From: Betaproteobacteria bacterium
GTDB lineage: Bacteria > Acidobacteriota > Terriglobia > Acidiferrales > UBA7541
Assembly (NCBI GenBank): GCA_903970165.1
Contig: CAJCHZ010000110.1
Location: forward strand, 26,922-90,921
Length of the DNA stretch: 64,000 nt
Direction of reading: 5' to 3'
In this document: piece after piece, positions 45,225 through 54,427 of the stretch
How positions within the stretch are numbered: the stretch's first letter is position 1
Layout: the number at the start of each line of letters is the position of its first letter
Program-made: the position numbers and the translations under genes
The notes under the pieces: model-generated
The model's database searches: none
What the model saw: only the letters and a program-made list of their open reading frames with translations
Told to the model about the DNA's origin: nothing

Positions 45225-45767
45225 TGCCGGCCTTCCCGACCCGACTTTATGCTGCTCGGGTCACCCTGCTGATAGGTCCCAAGTTAGAACGAAGGACCCA
45301 GGCCTTCTTGCGAGTTCGATCCCGGTGCTGCTGGGAGCGACTTGCTACCGGGCTCGGCACTCGGCGGATGCCGGGCCCGATGTCCGCTCTCAATTTCTTT
45401 AGACACCGGAAAGAGCGGAGATGTTTCCCGATGGAGCGGCGTTACAGAGGTCATTTTGGCACCTTGTTGCAGGATGGCGCAACAGTACGGTTGGACAGGA
45501 CAGGGCGTGCTCCGTAACCGGTGGTGGAAGAGCGCGGAAAGAGACAGTCAAGAGTGCCTACCTTACGCTAACCGCGCTCCTTAGACCCTTGCGTTATTGT
45601 AAGTGTTGATTGTAAACAACTTGCGGGCAAATTTTCCCAAGTGTTGCATCTAAAGGAGTTACAAACCCTCTTCTGGGACGACATTCCCCCGAAGGAAGAC
45701 ATTTCGGCCCTTGGTTGGGCTATTAGCACTTATGATGGGCGCGCTCGGAGTTTAGGAGTTCCTCCCT
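45225..45767. other. 543-bp divergent control region
   Basis: It separates the ECF operon (minus) from the DUF2165 gene (plus). The only notable items are the motif at 45639-45661 and an imperfect inverted repeat AAGTGTTGATTGTAAACAAC near 45601-45620. I see no convincing gene or RNA. Confidence 0.5.
45639..45661 (+). promoter_or_regulatory. Conserved upstream motif AAGTGTTGCATCTAAA, copy 1
   Basis: Sixteen identical bases are shared with 57865-57880 upstream of the ADOP permease, both in the same orientation and ahead of plus-strand genes. It is likely an operator or alternative-sigma promoter element. Confidence 0.55.
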
Positions 45768-46250
45768 ATGAAGACAGTTATGCGGTTTGGGCAATTGGGG
45801 ATTGTCTTGATGATGGCGGCGTACTACTTGTTGGTCGCGTTTAACAATGTTCTGGATTATGGGACTAACTTTAATTATGTGAAGCATGTAATGAGCATGG
45901 ATTCGATCGCGTTTGATCCGCATGTGGCTTGGCATGCGATGACTTCTCCTGCCCTGCATCATTTGGGGTATGTGGGAATCATTGTTTGGGAGGCGGCGGC
46001 TGGCATTTTGTGTGGTGTTGGCGCGGTGCGGATGGGGTTGCGATTTCGGGCGGAGGAATTTCGCGGGGCAAAGGCTTGGGCTTTGGCGGGGCTTTGGTTG
46101 GGGGCATTTTTGTGGGGGTTGGCGTTTATTACCGTTGGCGGGGAGTGGTTCATGATGTGGGAATCGGTAGTCTGGAATGGCGAGATGCCAGCGTTTCGTA
46201 TGTTTACGGTGAATGGTATCGCGTTGCTGTTGGTTTATTTGGGTGAGTAA
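45768..46250 (+). CDS. DUF2165 small integral membrane protein
   Basis: A 160-aa protein with four hydrophobic helices and the family pattern: FGQLGIVLMMAAYYLLVAFN, NFNYVKHVMSMDS, LGYVGIIVWEAAAGILCGVG and a C-terminal GEWFMMWESVVWNG. Function unknown in general. ATG 45768 opens with the usual start and the gene ends 69 bp before a small exported protein. Its G-rich coding strand is compositionally a bit lower in C than the neighbours, but no clear sign of transfer. Confidence 0.82.
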   Translation: MKTVMRFGQLGIVLMMAAYYLLVAFNNVLDYGTNFNYVKHVMSMDSIAFDPHVAWHAMTSPALHHLGYVGIIVWEAAAGILCGVGAVRMGLRFRAEEFRGAKAWALAGLWLGAFLWGLAFITVGGEWFMMWESVVWNGEMPAFRMFTVNGIALLLVYLGE

Positions 46251-46280
46251 AAAACTCGAAGTCATGAAGCAACCGTAGTG

Positions 46281-46298
46281 GCGAACCTTTAGGTTCGC
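46281..46298. repeat. Palindromic intergenic element (GCGAACC-TTTA-GGTTCGC)
   Basis: Sister of 4759-4776: same GTAGTG flank, same TTTA loop, right flank GTACC vs GTTCC. Three bases of each arm differ but remain paired. It lies between DUF2165 and the next gene. Confidence 0.7.
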
Positions 46299-46349
46299 GT
46301 ACCTTCTTCTTCCTTTTGTGTGGCCACGAATGCTAAAGAGGAGAGTTCA

Positions 46350-46937
46350 ATGCGGAATTCTATGAAGCGGAGACTATTGGCAATTGGGTTGGCTTTTCTT
46401 TTTTCGTTTTGTAACTCACAGGCCAGCGGCGCGCAAGCGGCCGGAGCCGCCGCGGCCGCAACCGCGAAGGAGGCAACAACTGGCGGCACCGCAGTGCACG
46501 CGGCGGCGAGCGAGAGTGCTTCTGGTGCTGACAAATCGCTTGCGGAAACGATTTCGTTTCGGTTTGATATTGCGAAACTGGTGACAAATCACCAGTTCGA
46601 GGGCCAGGTGAATTCGTTTCATGTGGAATATGAATATGCAGGGACGCTGGCGGGTGGAGGGTTTGATCCGCAGGGGCATGCTGTGCCCGCGAATATTTTT
46701 CCTTACTTTCAGTTGGTGCGAGACGACATCATCCAGTTTGCGAAGGACTATCCAGACAAGGCTGACTTCTACGAGCTTTTTGGCACAAATATTTGTCGCT
46801 TCATCATGAAGAGATATCCGCAGATCAGGAAGATGACTTTGGTGATTGATATTCCGGCTTACAAAGACGTGGATGTGGATCGAAGTACGACAATCGTCGT
46901 GGTCAGGCACGCCCAAAGCAGTAACAAGATTCAGTAA
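46350..46937 (+). CDS. Exported protein of unknown function
   Basis: A 195-aa protein with a signal peptide (LLAIGLAFLFSFCNSQASG; the Cys may be lipidated), an Ala-rich linker, and a compact C-terminal domain (about 75-195) with FRFDIAKLVTNHQFEGQVN, FPYFQLVRDDIIQFAKDYPD, FIMKRYPQIRKMTLVIDIPA. I do not recognise the family. The alternating beta and helix pattern suggests a small globular alpha/beta domain. GAGGAG precedes ATG 46350. Confidence 0.7.
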   Translation: MRNSMKRRLLAIGLAFLFSFCNSQASGAQAAGAAAAATAKEATTGGTAVHAAASESASGADKSLAETISFRFDIAKLVTNHQFEGQVNSFHVEYEYAGTLAGGGFDPQGHAVPANIFPYFQLVRDDIIQFAKDYPDKADFYELFGTNICRFIMKRYPQIRKMTLVIDIPAYKDVDVDRSTTIVVVRHAQSSNKIQ

Positions 46938-46983
46938 CGAGAATACTACGCAGTGGTCCGAAGGAGCCCCTACGGATCTAAGG

Positions 46984-47298
46984 CTAGTCCTTGCCGCGCG
47001 CGGAGTTCCCCCAGACACAAGCAAGGGCCGCGACGACTCCGAACATCATTGAGAAAGGCAACGCCGCGTGGGGCACACTTCCCAGGTTCTTGCTGCCGAG
47101 ACCCGCCGCATAGCCAAGGCCGTAGCCAATAGACATGCAACCTAGCGTGATGGCAAGGTTGAAGAGCCTCCACTTGAGGTCTCCCGCGCCCGCCAGTGCA
47201 AAGCCAAACGCTAGAAGAAGTGCCGCTAACCAAACCAGGGTCAATAGCCACCCCGAAGGATCAACAAATTCAGAGACGGTACAACCGCTTGGATGCAT
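46984..47298 (-). CDS. Small membrane protein of unknown function
   Basis: A 104-aa protein with three hydrophobic helices (WLLTLVWLAALLLAFGFALA, LAITLGCMSIGYGLGYAAG, MMFGVVAALACVW). The start is set at ATG 47298 (MHPSGCTV); the open frame extends to 47451 but that part overlaps the next gene and is not protein-like. It is unrelated to any family I know. Confidence 0.55.
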   Translation of the reverse strand: MHPSGCTVSEFVDPSGWLLTLVWLAALLLAFGFALAGAGDLKWRLFNLAITLGCMSIGYGLGYAAGLGSKNLGSVPHAALPFSMMFGVVAALACVWGNSARGKD

Positions 47299-47366
47299 GG
47301 AATAAGTATTGAGGCAGCGAAAAGTTGACAATTTACGGGAGGCTGGACCAAACAGGCCGAGCGGAA

Positions 47367-48284
47367 CTAGGGCTTGGGGTGGGCTGCGAAGAATTGCCAG
47401 ATCAAGTCGCTGGCGGGGACATGGTTGCCGCTGATGGTTAAACCGGGCCACATGTGATGCCCACCCTGGATGGCGTAGAGGCTAACAGCGGTATTGGACT
47501 GGCAGCCGGTGTAAAAATCAGTATGGACCTCGGCAGTTTCTTCGTGAGCTGGCGTGCCGTTGCAGCCATCCTCTTTTACCCAAAACTGGATGGCGTCGGC
47601 GACGGATGCGTCGGAACGCTTAGAGCCCAATTGAAAAGGCGTGCTGCCGCCGTTGAAGGGGACGAGATGGTCGTCGGTGCCGTGAAAAATCAAGACGGAA
47701 ACGCGTTCGCTGGGCTGGCAAGGGATGTCTTGAGCGCCTTCCACTGGAGCGATGGCCGCGATTTTACTGGAGAGTTCGCACGCGAGGCGATAAGACATCA
47801 TGGCGCCATTCGAGATACCTGTGACGTAAACGCGCTTCGCGTCAATCGAGTACGTGTTCCGGAGTTGATCAATCAGGGCGCTCAGAAAACCGACGTCGTT
47901 GATTTTGTTTTCCATCGCGTAGCCGCAGCAAGCGCCCGAGTTCCAGGTAGGGATGCGGTCGTCGGGGTTGCGGCTTGTGCCACTGGGGTAGACGGCGAGG
48001 AAGTTGTTTTTGTCGGCTAGATCGCTCATGCGGGACATGGTTTCGGCGGAAGTAGGGCTTTGCGTGGCGCCGTGTAGCACCAAGACGAGGGCGCCGGGAT
48101 TGCTCGTCGCATAGCCGCTAGGCACATGCAGGATGTAACGTCGCGTGCGCCCATCGAACTGCATCGTCTGGGATTTGCTGCCAACGGCTGCGGCGCGGGC
48201 GCGGTGAGCGGCGCGCGCAAAGAAAGCGACGAGAAAGAGCGCGGCTATCCCTATAAGGATGATTCTTTTCGAGGCAATTTGCAT
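47367..48284 (-). CDS. Secreted PHB-depolymerase/feruloyl-esterase-like hydrolase
   Basis: A 305-aa alpha/beta hydrolase of the LpqC/PHB-depolymerase type. Signal segment (IILIGIAALFLVAFFA), then LHVPSGYATSNPGALVLVLH, the nucleophile Ser in VTGISNGAMMSYRLAC, Asp in IFHGTDDHLVPF and His in GGHHMWPG. Cys residues (GACCGYA, CEL, CNG, GCQ) could form disulfides. It likely cleaves esters of plant polymers or polyester. ATG 48284 has AAGGTG upstream. Confidence 0.88.
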   Translation of the reverse strand: MQIASKRIILIGIAALFLVAFFARAAHRARAAAVGSKSQTMQFDGRTRRYILHVPSGYATSNPGALVLVLHGATQSPTSAETMSRMSDLADKNNFLAVYPSGTSRNPDDRIPTWNSGACCGYAMENKINDVGFLSALIDQLRNTYSIDAKRVYVTGISNGAMMSYRLACELSSKIAAIAPVEGAQDIPCQPSERVSVLIFHGTDDHLVPFNGGSTPFQLGSKRSDASVADAIQFWVKEDGCNGTPAHEETAEVHTDFYTGCQSNTAVSLYAIQGGHHMWPGLTISGNHVPASDLIWQFFAAHPKP

Positions 48285-48799
48285 GCGCACACCTTACTCT
48301 ATCTATTAAACACGAGTTGCGGACGTCGGTTGCGTCTGGTTGGCGTGATGGTTAATGACGTAAAGCATTCTAAGAGCAGACTTTAGCCCTTCCTTCCCCT
48401 TTCCGCCCGATGCCTGCGGAGATGGTACTAGGAGCATAGGTGGGTTTTGCCCGGACGTTTGACCTATCGCCCGGAGGAGGCCCTCTTGGCATGATGGGTT
48501 GCTTCGCCGCCGGTTCGGAAAGAAGGGGCAATAGGTGTGCCTCGTACTCGTGGGAATAAATGAAAATGATGGCGTGGATCGCGTGCGAAGCTTTCAAGGT
48601 ATTAATCAGACTGGCAAAAGTAGTAAGTTTGGACAGCACTCGCAAGGAACGTCCAGTAAAATAGAAGATTATTGGCGATTGAGGCGTTTTGGCTCGGAGA
48701 ATGCTTCAAACGAGACGCTCGTCGTATGCGCTGTAGCCAGTATCGATTTTCGGTTATTTGCGGCCTCCTAGTGTAGTGCCGGGAGGCGGAGAATGCGGG
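48285..48799. other. 515-bp intergenic region
   Basis: It lies between divergently oriented genes. Short frames (48370-48645 minus, 48535-48771 plus, and 34 codons from 48560) lack protein-like features and ribosome sites. I searched for a c-di-GMP riboswitch before the GGDEF gene and did not find its core. Confidence 0.5.
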
Positions 48800-50182
48800 A
48801 TGACGCGGGCCGAAGTACTTAAAAATGCGGGGATCGCAGCTGGACTGGCCGGAGTGTACTTTGTTGCCGGGAAGCTGGGCCTGCAGCTGGCCTATGTACA
48901 CGCCAGCGCCACGGCAGTTTGGCCTTGTACCGGGATTGCCATTGCGGCCTTGCTGGTCTACGGCTACCGCGTTTGGCCGGGGATTTTGGTAGGCGCGTTC
49001 CTCGTTAACGCGACGACGGTTGGAACGCTTGGGACGTCGGCGATCGCGGCCCTTGGCGATACGTTGGAAGCAGTTGCGGCTTGTTATCTGGTGACGCGGT
49101 TTGCGCGAGGCAAGGAAGCTTTTGAACGGGCCTCGGATATTTTTAAGTTTACCCTGCTGGCTGGGCTGGCGGCGACAGCCATCAGCGCGACGACTGGGGT
49201 AACGACGCTGGCGGCAGCCGGGTTTGCGAACTGGGCGGCCTATGGGTCGATCTGGCTAACGTGGTGGCTGGGCGACGCGGTGGGAGCGGTTATGGTGACG
49301 CCGCTGCTGCTGCTGTGGAAAGAGAATTCCCGGCTGAACTGGAACCGGAGGCAGTGGGTCGAGGCTGGGTCCCTGGCTGTGGGGTTGAATGCGATTAGCT
49401 GGATTTTGTTCGGCGGATTTTTTCACGGCGAGTTGAAGAATTATCCGCTCGAGTATTTGTGCATCCCGTTCTTGATTTGGGTGGGGTTTCGGTTTGGGCA
49501 GCGCGAGGCGGCGACGGCGCTGTGCGTGCTGGCCGGGATTGCGTGCTGGGGAACGATGCACAGGTACGGGCCGTTCGCGCGGGACTCTCAGAATGCTTCC
49601 CTGCTCTTGATGCAGGCGTTTATGGGGATTATCGCGATTACAACTCTGGCGCTGGCTGCTGAGGTTTCCGAGCACAAGCGCGCCGAGGACCGCGTGCGGA
49701 GTCTGGCGGTGAGCGACCCGCTGACGGGGCTGGCGAATTACCGCCAGCTCATCGAGGCTCTGGAGACGGAGATCAAGAGATCTGGAAGGACGGAGCGGCA
49801 CTTTGTGGTGCTGCTGCTGGATTTGGATGGTTTAAAGAACATTAACGATGCACACGGGCATCTTGTAGGCAGCCGGGGGCTTTGCCGGCTGGCGGATATG
49901 CTGCGACTGTATTCGCGCGAGATGGATACGGCGGCGCGGTATGGCGGCGACGAGTTCGTGGTGATTCTTCCGGAGACTGAGTTGGAAGCGGCGCGGCTGG
50001 TAGCGCAGCGGATTTCGCGGCGGCTTGCGGAAGATGGCGAAGAGCCAAAGATTTCGGTCAGTATTGGGATGGCTGTTTATCCAGAGGATGGAGAAACGAT
50101 TCACGAGATTTTGGGCGCAGCGGACCGGGATTTGTACCGGGAGAAGCGCCTGCCGAAAAAGAGGTTTGTGCTGCCAAGTTAG
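48800..50182 (+). CDS. MASE1-GGDEF diguanylate cyclase
   Basis: A 460-aa membrane protein. A MASE1-like sensor with about eight helices occupies residues 1-290 (GKLGLQLAYVHASATAVWPC, GVTTLAAAGFANWAAYGSIW, TWWLGDAVGAVMVTPLLLLW). The GGDEF domain follows with VSDPLTGLANYRQLIEAL and the active-site YGGDEFVVILPE. An inhibitory-site RxxD is not evident. It makes c-di-GMP from two GTP in the inner membrane; its signal is unknown. The start at ATG 48800 (MTRAEV) is chosen over an upstream non-protein-like extension. Confidence 0.92.
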   Translation: MTRAEVLKNAGIAAGLAGVYFVAGKLGLQLAYVHASATAVWPCTGIAIAALLVYGYRVWPGILVGAFLVNATTVGTLGTSAIAALGDTLEAVAACYLVTRFARGKEAFERASDIFKFTLLAGLAATAISATTGVTTLAAAGFANWAAYGSIWLTWWLGDAVGAVMVTPLLLLWKENSRLNWNRRQWVEAGSLAVGLNAISWILFGGFFHGELKNYPLEYLCIPFLIWVGFRFGQREAATALCVLAGIACWGTMHRYGPFARDSQNASLLLMQAFMGIIAITTLALAAEVSEHKRAEDRVRSLAVSDPLTGLANYRQLIEALETEIKRSGRTERHFVVLLLDLDGLKNINDAHGHLVGSRGLCRLADMLRLYSREMDTAARYGGDEFVVILPETELEAARLVAQRISRRLAEDGEEPKISVSIGMAVYPEDGETIHEILGAADRDLYREKRLPKKRFVLPS

Positions 50183-50200
50183 ACCTGCGTCAAAGAGAAG

Positions 50201-51316
50201 CTACTTCAAATTGGTTTCGAAAAAGTGGAAGGCCATCGTGGCTGTTTGCGCGTGGATTTCATTGCGCAGGATGCCAGCCTGGTCGACGCAAAGTTCCGGG
50301 CGAGTGCGGTCGCCGAGTTCCTGGCAGGTGGCCAGAAACGTGTAATGACCGACGGCCTGGTAGACAGTGAGCTGGGCGCCGGGGATTTTGGAAGCGAAGA
50401 ATTTGGCGCTGGTTTCTATGGGAACGACCGTATCGGACGCGCCGGCGACGATCTGAACTGGAATGTTAATTTTGGCGAGAGATTCGGGAGAAAACGCCGG
50501 GCCGAGGGCGGGCGCCATCGCGAAAACGGCGCGGATGCGCGGATCGCGGTGGGATTTGGCTGCATCGAGAAGAGCGGCTTGCATGGCGGCGTCGCTTCTG
50601 GCAAGGGCAGCGACTTTGGCGGAGAGGCCGGGAAATTCCGGCGGGTCGCCACACATACGATCGGCCTTGGGGGATTTGCAAAATTCCTGGTAGCGCGAAA
50701 GTTCGCCGATACCTCCGGCAATTTCGATGACCGTGAAGCCGCCAAGTGAAAAACCGGCGGCGCCCACACGCTTTGCGTCAATGTGCGCGCCGAAAGTAGA
50801 GTCAGCAAGGATTTGATCGAGCAGAACGCTCAGATCACTGGCTCGTTCCCACCAAAGTGAGAAACCCTGAGGAGTGTAGTCTTCGAGCGAGTTATTCCCA
50901 GGGTGATTGACCGCGGCCGCGATGAAGCCGTGCGAGGCCAGTGCGGTCCCGAGCCAAGCCATCATTTTCGAGGAGCCGCCGGTGCCGTGAGAAAGCAAAA
51001 TCAGCGGAAATTTTGCGGGAGCGGCAATAATGGGGGCGTCAGGAGCAGCTTTCCCCGCGCTGGCGAAAGGTGAATCCGCCGGGCCAATCCATTGAGGCAT
51101 CTCAAGGGCATTAGCTTCGGCGGGATACCAAATGTCGGTGATAAGCGTATGAGTTTTCGCGCCGCGCCAGTCGAAAGGTTCGGCAGGAGTGAATGGACGT
51201 GTGGCTACGCCAACTTTATAGACAACAGCTTTCGCAGTAGGGGCCGCAACGGAAGAATGCGCAAAAAAAGAAAGCGATACGCAAAGGACGACAGAACAAG
51301 ACGCCGCACGTTTCAT
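50201..51316 (-). CDS. Secreted alpha/beta hydrolase (PAF-acetylhydrolase-like)
   Basis: A 371-aa exported hydrolase: signal peptide (CSVVLCVSLSFFAHSSVAA), then ITDIWYPAEANALEMPQW, FPLILLSHGTGGSSKMMAWL and the nucleophile Ser in AAGFSLGGFTVIEI. Asp lies in IVAGASDTVVPIE and His in YQAVGHYTFLATC. This fits dienelactone hydrolase/PAF-acetylhydrolase-like enzymes of unknown substrate. It converges with the GGDEF gene at 18 bp. Confidence 0.87.
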   Translation of the reverse strand: MKRAASCSVVLCVSLSFFAHSSVAAPTAKAVVYKVGVATRPFTPAEPFDWRGAKTHTLITDIWYPAEANALEMPQWIGPADSPFASAGKAAPDAPIIAAPAKFPLILLSHGTGGSSKMMAWLGTALASHGFIAAAVNHPGNNSLEDYTPQGFSLWWERASDLSVLLDQILADSTFGAHIDAKRVGAAGFSLGGFTVIEIAGGIGELSRYQEFCKSPKADRMCGDPPEFPGLSAKVAALARSDAAMQAALLDAAKSHRDPRIRAVFAMAPALGPAFSPESLAKINIPVQIVAGASDTVVPIETSAKFFASKIPGAQLTVYQAVGHYTFLATCQELGDRTRPELCVDQAGILRNEIHAQTATMAFHFFETNLK

Positions 51317-51497
51317 GATGACCCCAGATTCCAGGAGATTGCAGAACCACTTTAGACGATTTGCACTGAATTAAGCGAGCGCCGGGAAGCCCAAGGGAAT
51401 TCCTCTATCTGTCGATTTCGCCCCTCAAGAAGGCAAGATATTTCCAATCTTAGCCGTGAAATCGACTGTTCTTATTGGTCAGCGGAAATCCGATAGG

Positions 51498-51520
51498 CTT
51501 GACGTGGAGTAGCTTGACGT
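51498..51520 (+). promoter_or_regulatory. Direct repeat CTTGACGT before the orphan kinase
   Basis: CTTGACGT occurs at 51498-51505 and 51513-51520, a 15-bp period. An extended -10 TGTTATAAT (51542-51550) lies downstream but too far for a normal -35 (25 bp), so an activator-dependent promoter is possible. Confidence 0.4.
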
Positions 51521-51548
51521 CCTTCCGATTGGCAGACCCGATGTTATA

Positions 51549-53219
51549 ATGCGCGGTTGGCGGTATACCATTTTGAAGATAAAGGCCCCTAAGGTTAGAC
51601 GAAGCCGACGCGACCCGCAAACCGCTGGTCCCTCGCAGAGACACGCCCAGAAACTCCTGCTTGATACGGCGCAGCGTTTGGAATCGATTCTAATCGCTAA
51701 CGAAGTTGCCACCTGGACGTGGGACATCGTCCAAAACCGTGTCATCGCTGACGCAAACCTGGCTCGCTTATTCGATATAAGTCCCGAAGATGCTTCGGGT
51801 GGCCCCATCGCGAGTTACATTGAGGCCATTCACGTCGACGACCGGGCTCGTGTATCCAGTGCAATCGAAGCCGCATTACAAGGACCAAACGACAGATACG
51901 AAACGGAGTACCGCATTGTCAGGAAAGACGGCACGATAGCCTGGGTCATAGCGCGCGGCAAAGTGGAACGTGACGCAAACGGGAAGCCGAAATATTTTCC
52001 TGGCGTATTGATCGATATTACCGAACGTAAAAAATCCGACAAACAAGCCGAGGCTTTGCAATTTCGCCTTGCCCAGCAGTCTCAAATTCTTGATATCACG
52101 CTGTCTTCCATTTCGGATTTTGCCTACATCTTCGATCGCGCTGGCAGATTCTATTTTGTAAACCAGGCGCTGCTCGATCTCTGGGGTTTGAAACTGGATC
52201 AAGCCGTGGGCAAGAACTTCTACGACCTTAAATATCCGGACGAACTTGCCGCCAAGCTGCAGCGCCAGGTTGAGTCGGTATTCCAGACGAAGTCCGGCCT
52301 CGTCGATGAGACTCCTTATACCAGTCCCACCGGCGCAGGCGGCTATTACGAATACATATTTCGTCCGGTCATCGACGGCAATGGCAACGTGGAATTCGTG
52401 GCCGGCTCAACGCGGGATATAACGAGCCGCAAGAGACTCGAGGAAATGCTTCGAGAGAGCGAAAAGCGCCTGAGTCTTCTTGCCGAAACTTTGGATCGCC
52501 AGGTGCGTGCGAGAACCGCCGAGTTGGAAGATCGAAATAAAGAAGTGCTCGACCACACAGAACAACTTCGCGAATTATCCATTCGTTTGATCGAAGCCAA
52601 AGACCAGGAAGGGCGCCGCGTGGCCCGGGAGCTTCATGACAGTGTCGGCCAAATGCTGGCCGCGCTGTCCATGAATCAGTCCATGATTGGCCGAGAAAAA
52701 GAGCATTTGAGCAAACGCTCTCAAACCGCGTTGGAAGAAAATATCGAAATGACTGATCAAATCTTGGCGCAGGTCCGTACCATTTCCCACGTCATGCATC
52801 CTCCTCTGCTGGATGAGGTCGGGCTTCCGTCTGCGCTCCGATGCTACCTCGAGGGCATCAACCGGCGAAGCAACATGGAGATTGTCCTCGAAATGCCGGA
52901 CGATTTCGGGCGGCTTCCGCTCGAGACGGAGATTGCCGCGTTTCGGATAATTCAGGAATGCCTGACGAACGCGCACCGCCACAGCAAAAGCGAGCGGGCC
53001 GTCGTCACTCTCACCCGCAACCCTGTCGCGGTTTCCATACGAGTCGTTGATGAGGGCGTCGGCATCCCTAAGTCAAAAATCCAGGAAATCAAGTCAGGCA
53101 AGACCTCCGGGGTAGGCCTCCGGGGCATGCGGGAACGCATTCGGCAATTCGACGGCACCCTTGAAATCATCTCGGACGAAAAAGGAACGGTCATCGAAAT
53201 CAGCATCCCGGTTCCGTAG
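51549..53219 (+). CDS. Orphan PAS-domain NarX/DegS-type histidine kinase
   Basis: A 556-aa cytoplasmic sensor kinase: a PAS/PAC pair (about 45-170; ETEYRIVRKDGTIAWVIARG), a second PAS (about 180-300; FAYIFDRAGRFYFVNQALL), a coiled coil, HisKA_3 with H in RRVARELHDSVGQMLAALSM and HATPase (VDEGVGIPKSK, GVGLRGMRERIRQF). No membrane segment, and no NarL-type regulator adjacent. ATG 51549 overlaps a TATAAT box, so a downstream TTG (51573) may be the real start. Confidence 0.88.
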   Translation: MRGWRYTILKIKAPKVRRSRRDPQTAGPSQRHAQKLLLDTAQRLESILIANEVATWTWDIVQNRVIADANLARLFDISPEDASGGPIASYIEAIHVDDRARVSSAIEAALQGPNDRYETEYRIVRKDGTIAWVIARGKVERDANGKPKYFPGVLIDITERKKSDKQAEALQFRLAQQSQILDITLSSISDFAYIFDRAGRFYFVNQALLDLWGLKLDQAVGKNFYDLKYPDELAAKLQRQVESVFQTKSGLVDETPYTSPTGAGGYYEYIFRPVIDGNGNVEFVAGSTRDITSRKRLEEMLRESEKRLSLLAETLDRQVRARTAELEDRNKEVLDHTEQLRELSIRLIEAKDQEGRRVARELHDSVGQMLAALSMNQSMIGREKEHLSKRSQTALEENIEMTDQILAQVRTISHVMHPPLLDEVGLPSALRCYLEGINRRSNMEIVLEMPDDFGRLPLETEIAAFRIIQECLTNAHRHSKSERAVVTLTRNPVAVSIRVVDEGVGIPKSKIQEIKSGKTSGVGLRGMRERIRQFDGTLEIISDEKGTVIEISIPVP

Positions 53220-53345
53220 CTATGCCTTGGCTTCTCTCCATGGCCGTTCCCGATGACTGGCTAAGTGCCCGATCAACTTGGTGCAATTTGGTTTAGAGCC
53301 AGCTAACGCGAGTTGGTTTGTGAATGCTCGCGTGGTGGGTTGGCG

Positions 53346-54086
53346 TCAGGCGTTGGTGCCGCCGTCAACGGTCAGATTCGCGCCGGTAATGTAGGACGCT
53401 TCGGGGCTGGCGACAAAAGCTACCAGCGCGGCGACTTCATCAACGGTTCCGTAGCGGTTCAGCGCCGTGTTGGCCTTCTGAGGCGTGGCCCAATCGCCCG
53501 CGGCGGGATTCAAGTCCGTATCAATTGGTCCCGGCTGGACGTTGTTGACGGTAATCGCGCGGTCGCCCACCTCTCTCGACAGGCTCTGCGTAAACATCTT
53601 CACGGCTCCCTTCGTGGCCGAGTAAGGCGCCAATCCCGGCGTCATATTCTTTTCGCCGACACACGAGCCGATCATGATGATGCGGCCGCCCTTGTTCATC
53701 TGCTTTAGCGCTGCCTGCGTCGCAAAGAAGACGCCGCGAATGTTGATGTCAATCACGCGGTCCAGTTCCTCCGGCGTGGCTTCTTCAAACTTCTTTGGAA
53801 ATGCAGTCCCTGCGTTATTCACAAGCACATCCAGACGGCCCAGCGACGCAACGGTCTTGTCTACGGCGGCGGAAGCCGCTTTGGGGTCTGCGGCGTCCGC
53901 CTGAATCGCGATTGCCTTTCCGCCCGCGCGTTCAATCTCTTTTACAACCGCTGCGGCTGCGTCGGCACCTTTCGTGTAAGTGATGGCAACGCTTGCGCCG
54001 TCCGCGGCCAGGCGCTTGGCAATCGCGGCGCCAATTCCTCGCGAACCGCCGGTGACGAGTGCAACCTTCTTCGCTAACTTCGACAT
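53346..54086 (-). CDS. SDR-family oxidoreductase (FabG-like)
   Basis: A 246-aa short-chain dehydrogenase: NAD(P) motif TGGSRGIGAA (about 13-22), NNAG in DVLVNNAGTAFP, catalytic Ser in IIMIGSC and the YxxxK motif in YSATKGAVKM. The end SYITGANLTVDGGTNA is typical of FabG-like enzymes. The N-terminal VTYTKGADAAAAV region suggests NADP(H). Substrate unknown; it stands outside a fatty-acid gene cluster, so a metabolite ketone is as likely as acyl-ACP. Monocistronic. Confidence 0.92.
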   Translation of the reverse strand: MSKLAKKVALVTGGSRGIGAAIAKRLAADGASVAITYTKGADAAAAVVKEIERAGGKAIAIQADAADPKAASAAVDKTVASLGRLDVLVNNAGTAFPKKFEEATPEELDRVIDINIRGVFFATQAALKQMNKGGRIIMIGSCVGEKNMTPGLAPYSATKGAVKMFTQSLSREVGDRAITVNNVQPGPIDTDLNPAAGDWATPQKANTALNRYGTVDEVAALVAFVASPEASYITGANLTVDGGTNA

Positions 54087-54201
54087 AAGGGCCTCCTTGG
54101 GTTAGCAACGCGGGAATTTTGATGAATCGTGCGTGCCAACGGGTACAAATTTGCTCCGCTGGCGCGCGTCGCCATTAGAAGAACAAGCCGCAACTTCCAT
54201 A

Positions 54202-54230
54202 TTGAATTTGCCCCGGCATGAAATTATTAT
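54202..54230 (+). promoter_or_regulatory. Promoter of the small RNA/ORF unit
   Basis: TTGAAT at 54202-54207, 17-bp spacer, TATTAT at 54225-54230. It points to a transcript starting near 54237 between two minus-strand genes. Confidence 0.7.
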
Positions 54231-54236
54231 GGGCTT

Positions 54237-54427
54237 ACACGGGAAAGGAGGTTGATCCAACAAACATGAAAAATTCCGATTTAAGTGGTAAACGTGAGGT
54301 GGCTGAGGCTTAAGGCGTGAGCCTTTAAGTCCAAGCGAAGTTTGGATTCGCAAAAGGCCTTTCGCCTTCAGCCAATTCCAGACAGACTACCGGCGGCCCC
54401 GCAGAAATTCTGCGGGGCCGTTGATTT
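54237..54427 (+). ncRNA. Candidate structured small RNA
   Basis: The unit has its own promoter and terminator, about 190 nt apart, with no long ORF. Predicted folds: outer stem GGCTGAGG (54301) with CCTTCAGCC (54365-54373), a hairpin TTAAGGC-GTGA-GCCTTTAA (54310-54328) closed by a GNRA loop, and CCAA-GCGAAG-TTTGG (about 54332-54346). It starts with AAAGGAGGTTGATCC, close to the reverse complement of the 16S rRNA 3' end. It could be a regulatory RNA, a dual-function RNA or a structured mRNA of the small ORF. Confidence 0.5.
54266..54313 (+). CDS. 15-codon ORF inside the small transcript
   Basis: ATG-initiated MKNSDLSGKREVAEA followed by TAA, which ends inside the first RNA hairpin. AAAGGAGG lies 14 nt upstream, rather far for efficient initiation. 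It may be a genuine small protein, a leader peptide or chance. Confidence 0.35.
   Translation: MKNSDLSGKREVAEA

Noticed and set aside
48285..48799. Possible c-di-GMP riboswitch or small genes before the GGDEF gene.
   Set aside because: No GEMM core; the frames there lack ribosome sites and protein-like composition.
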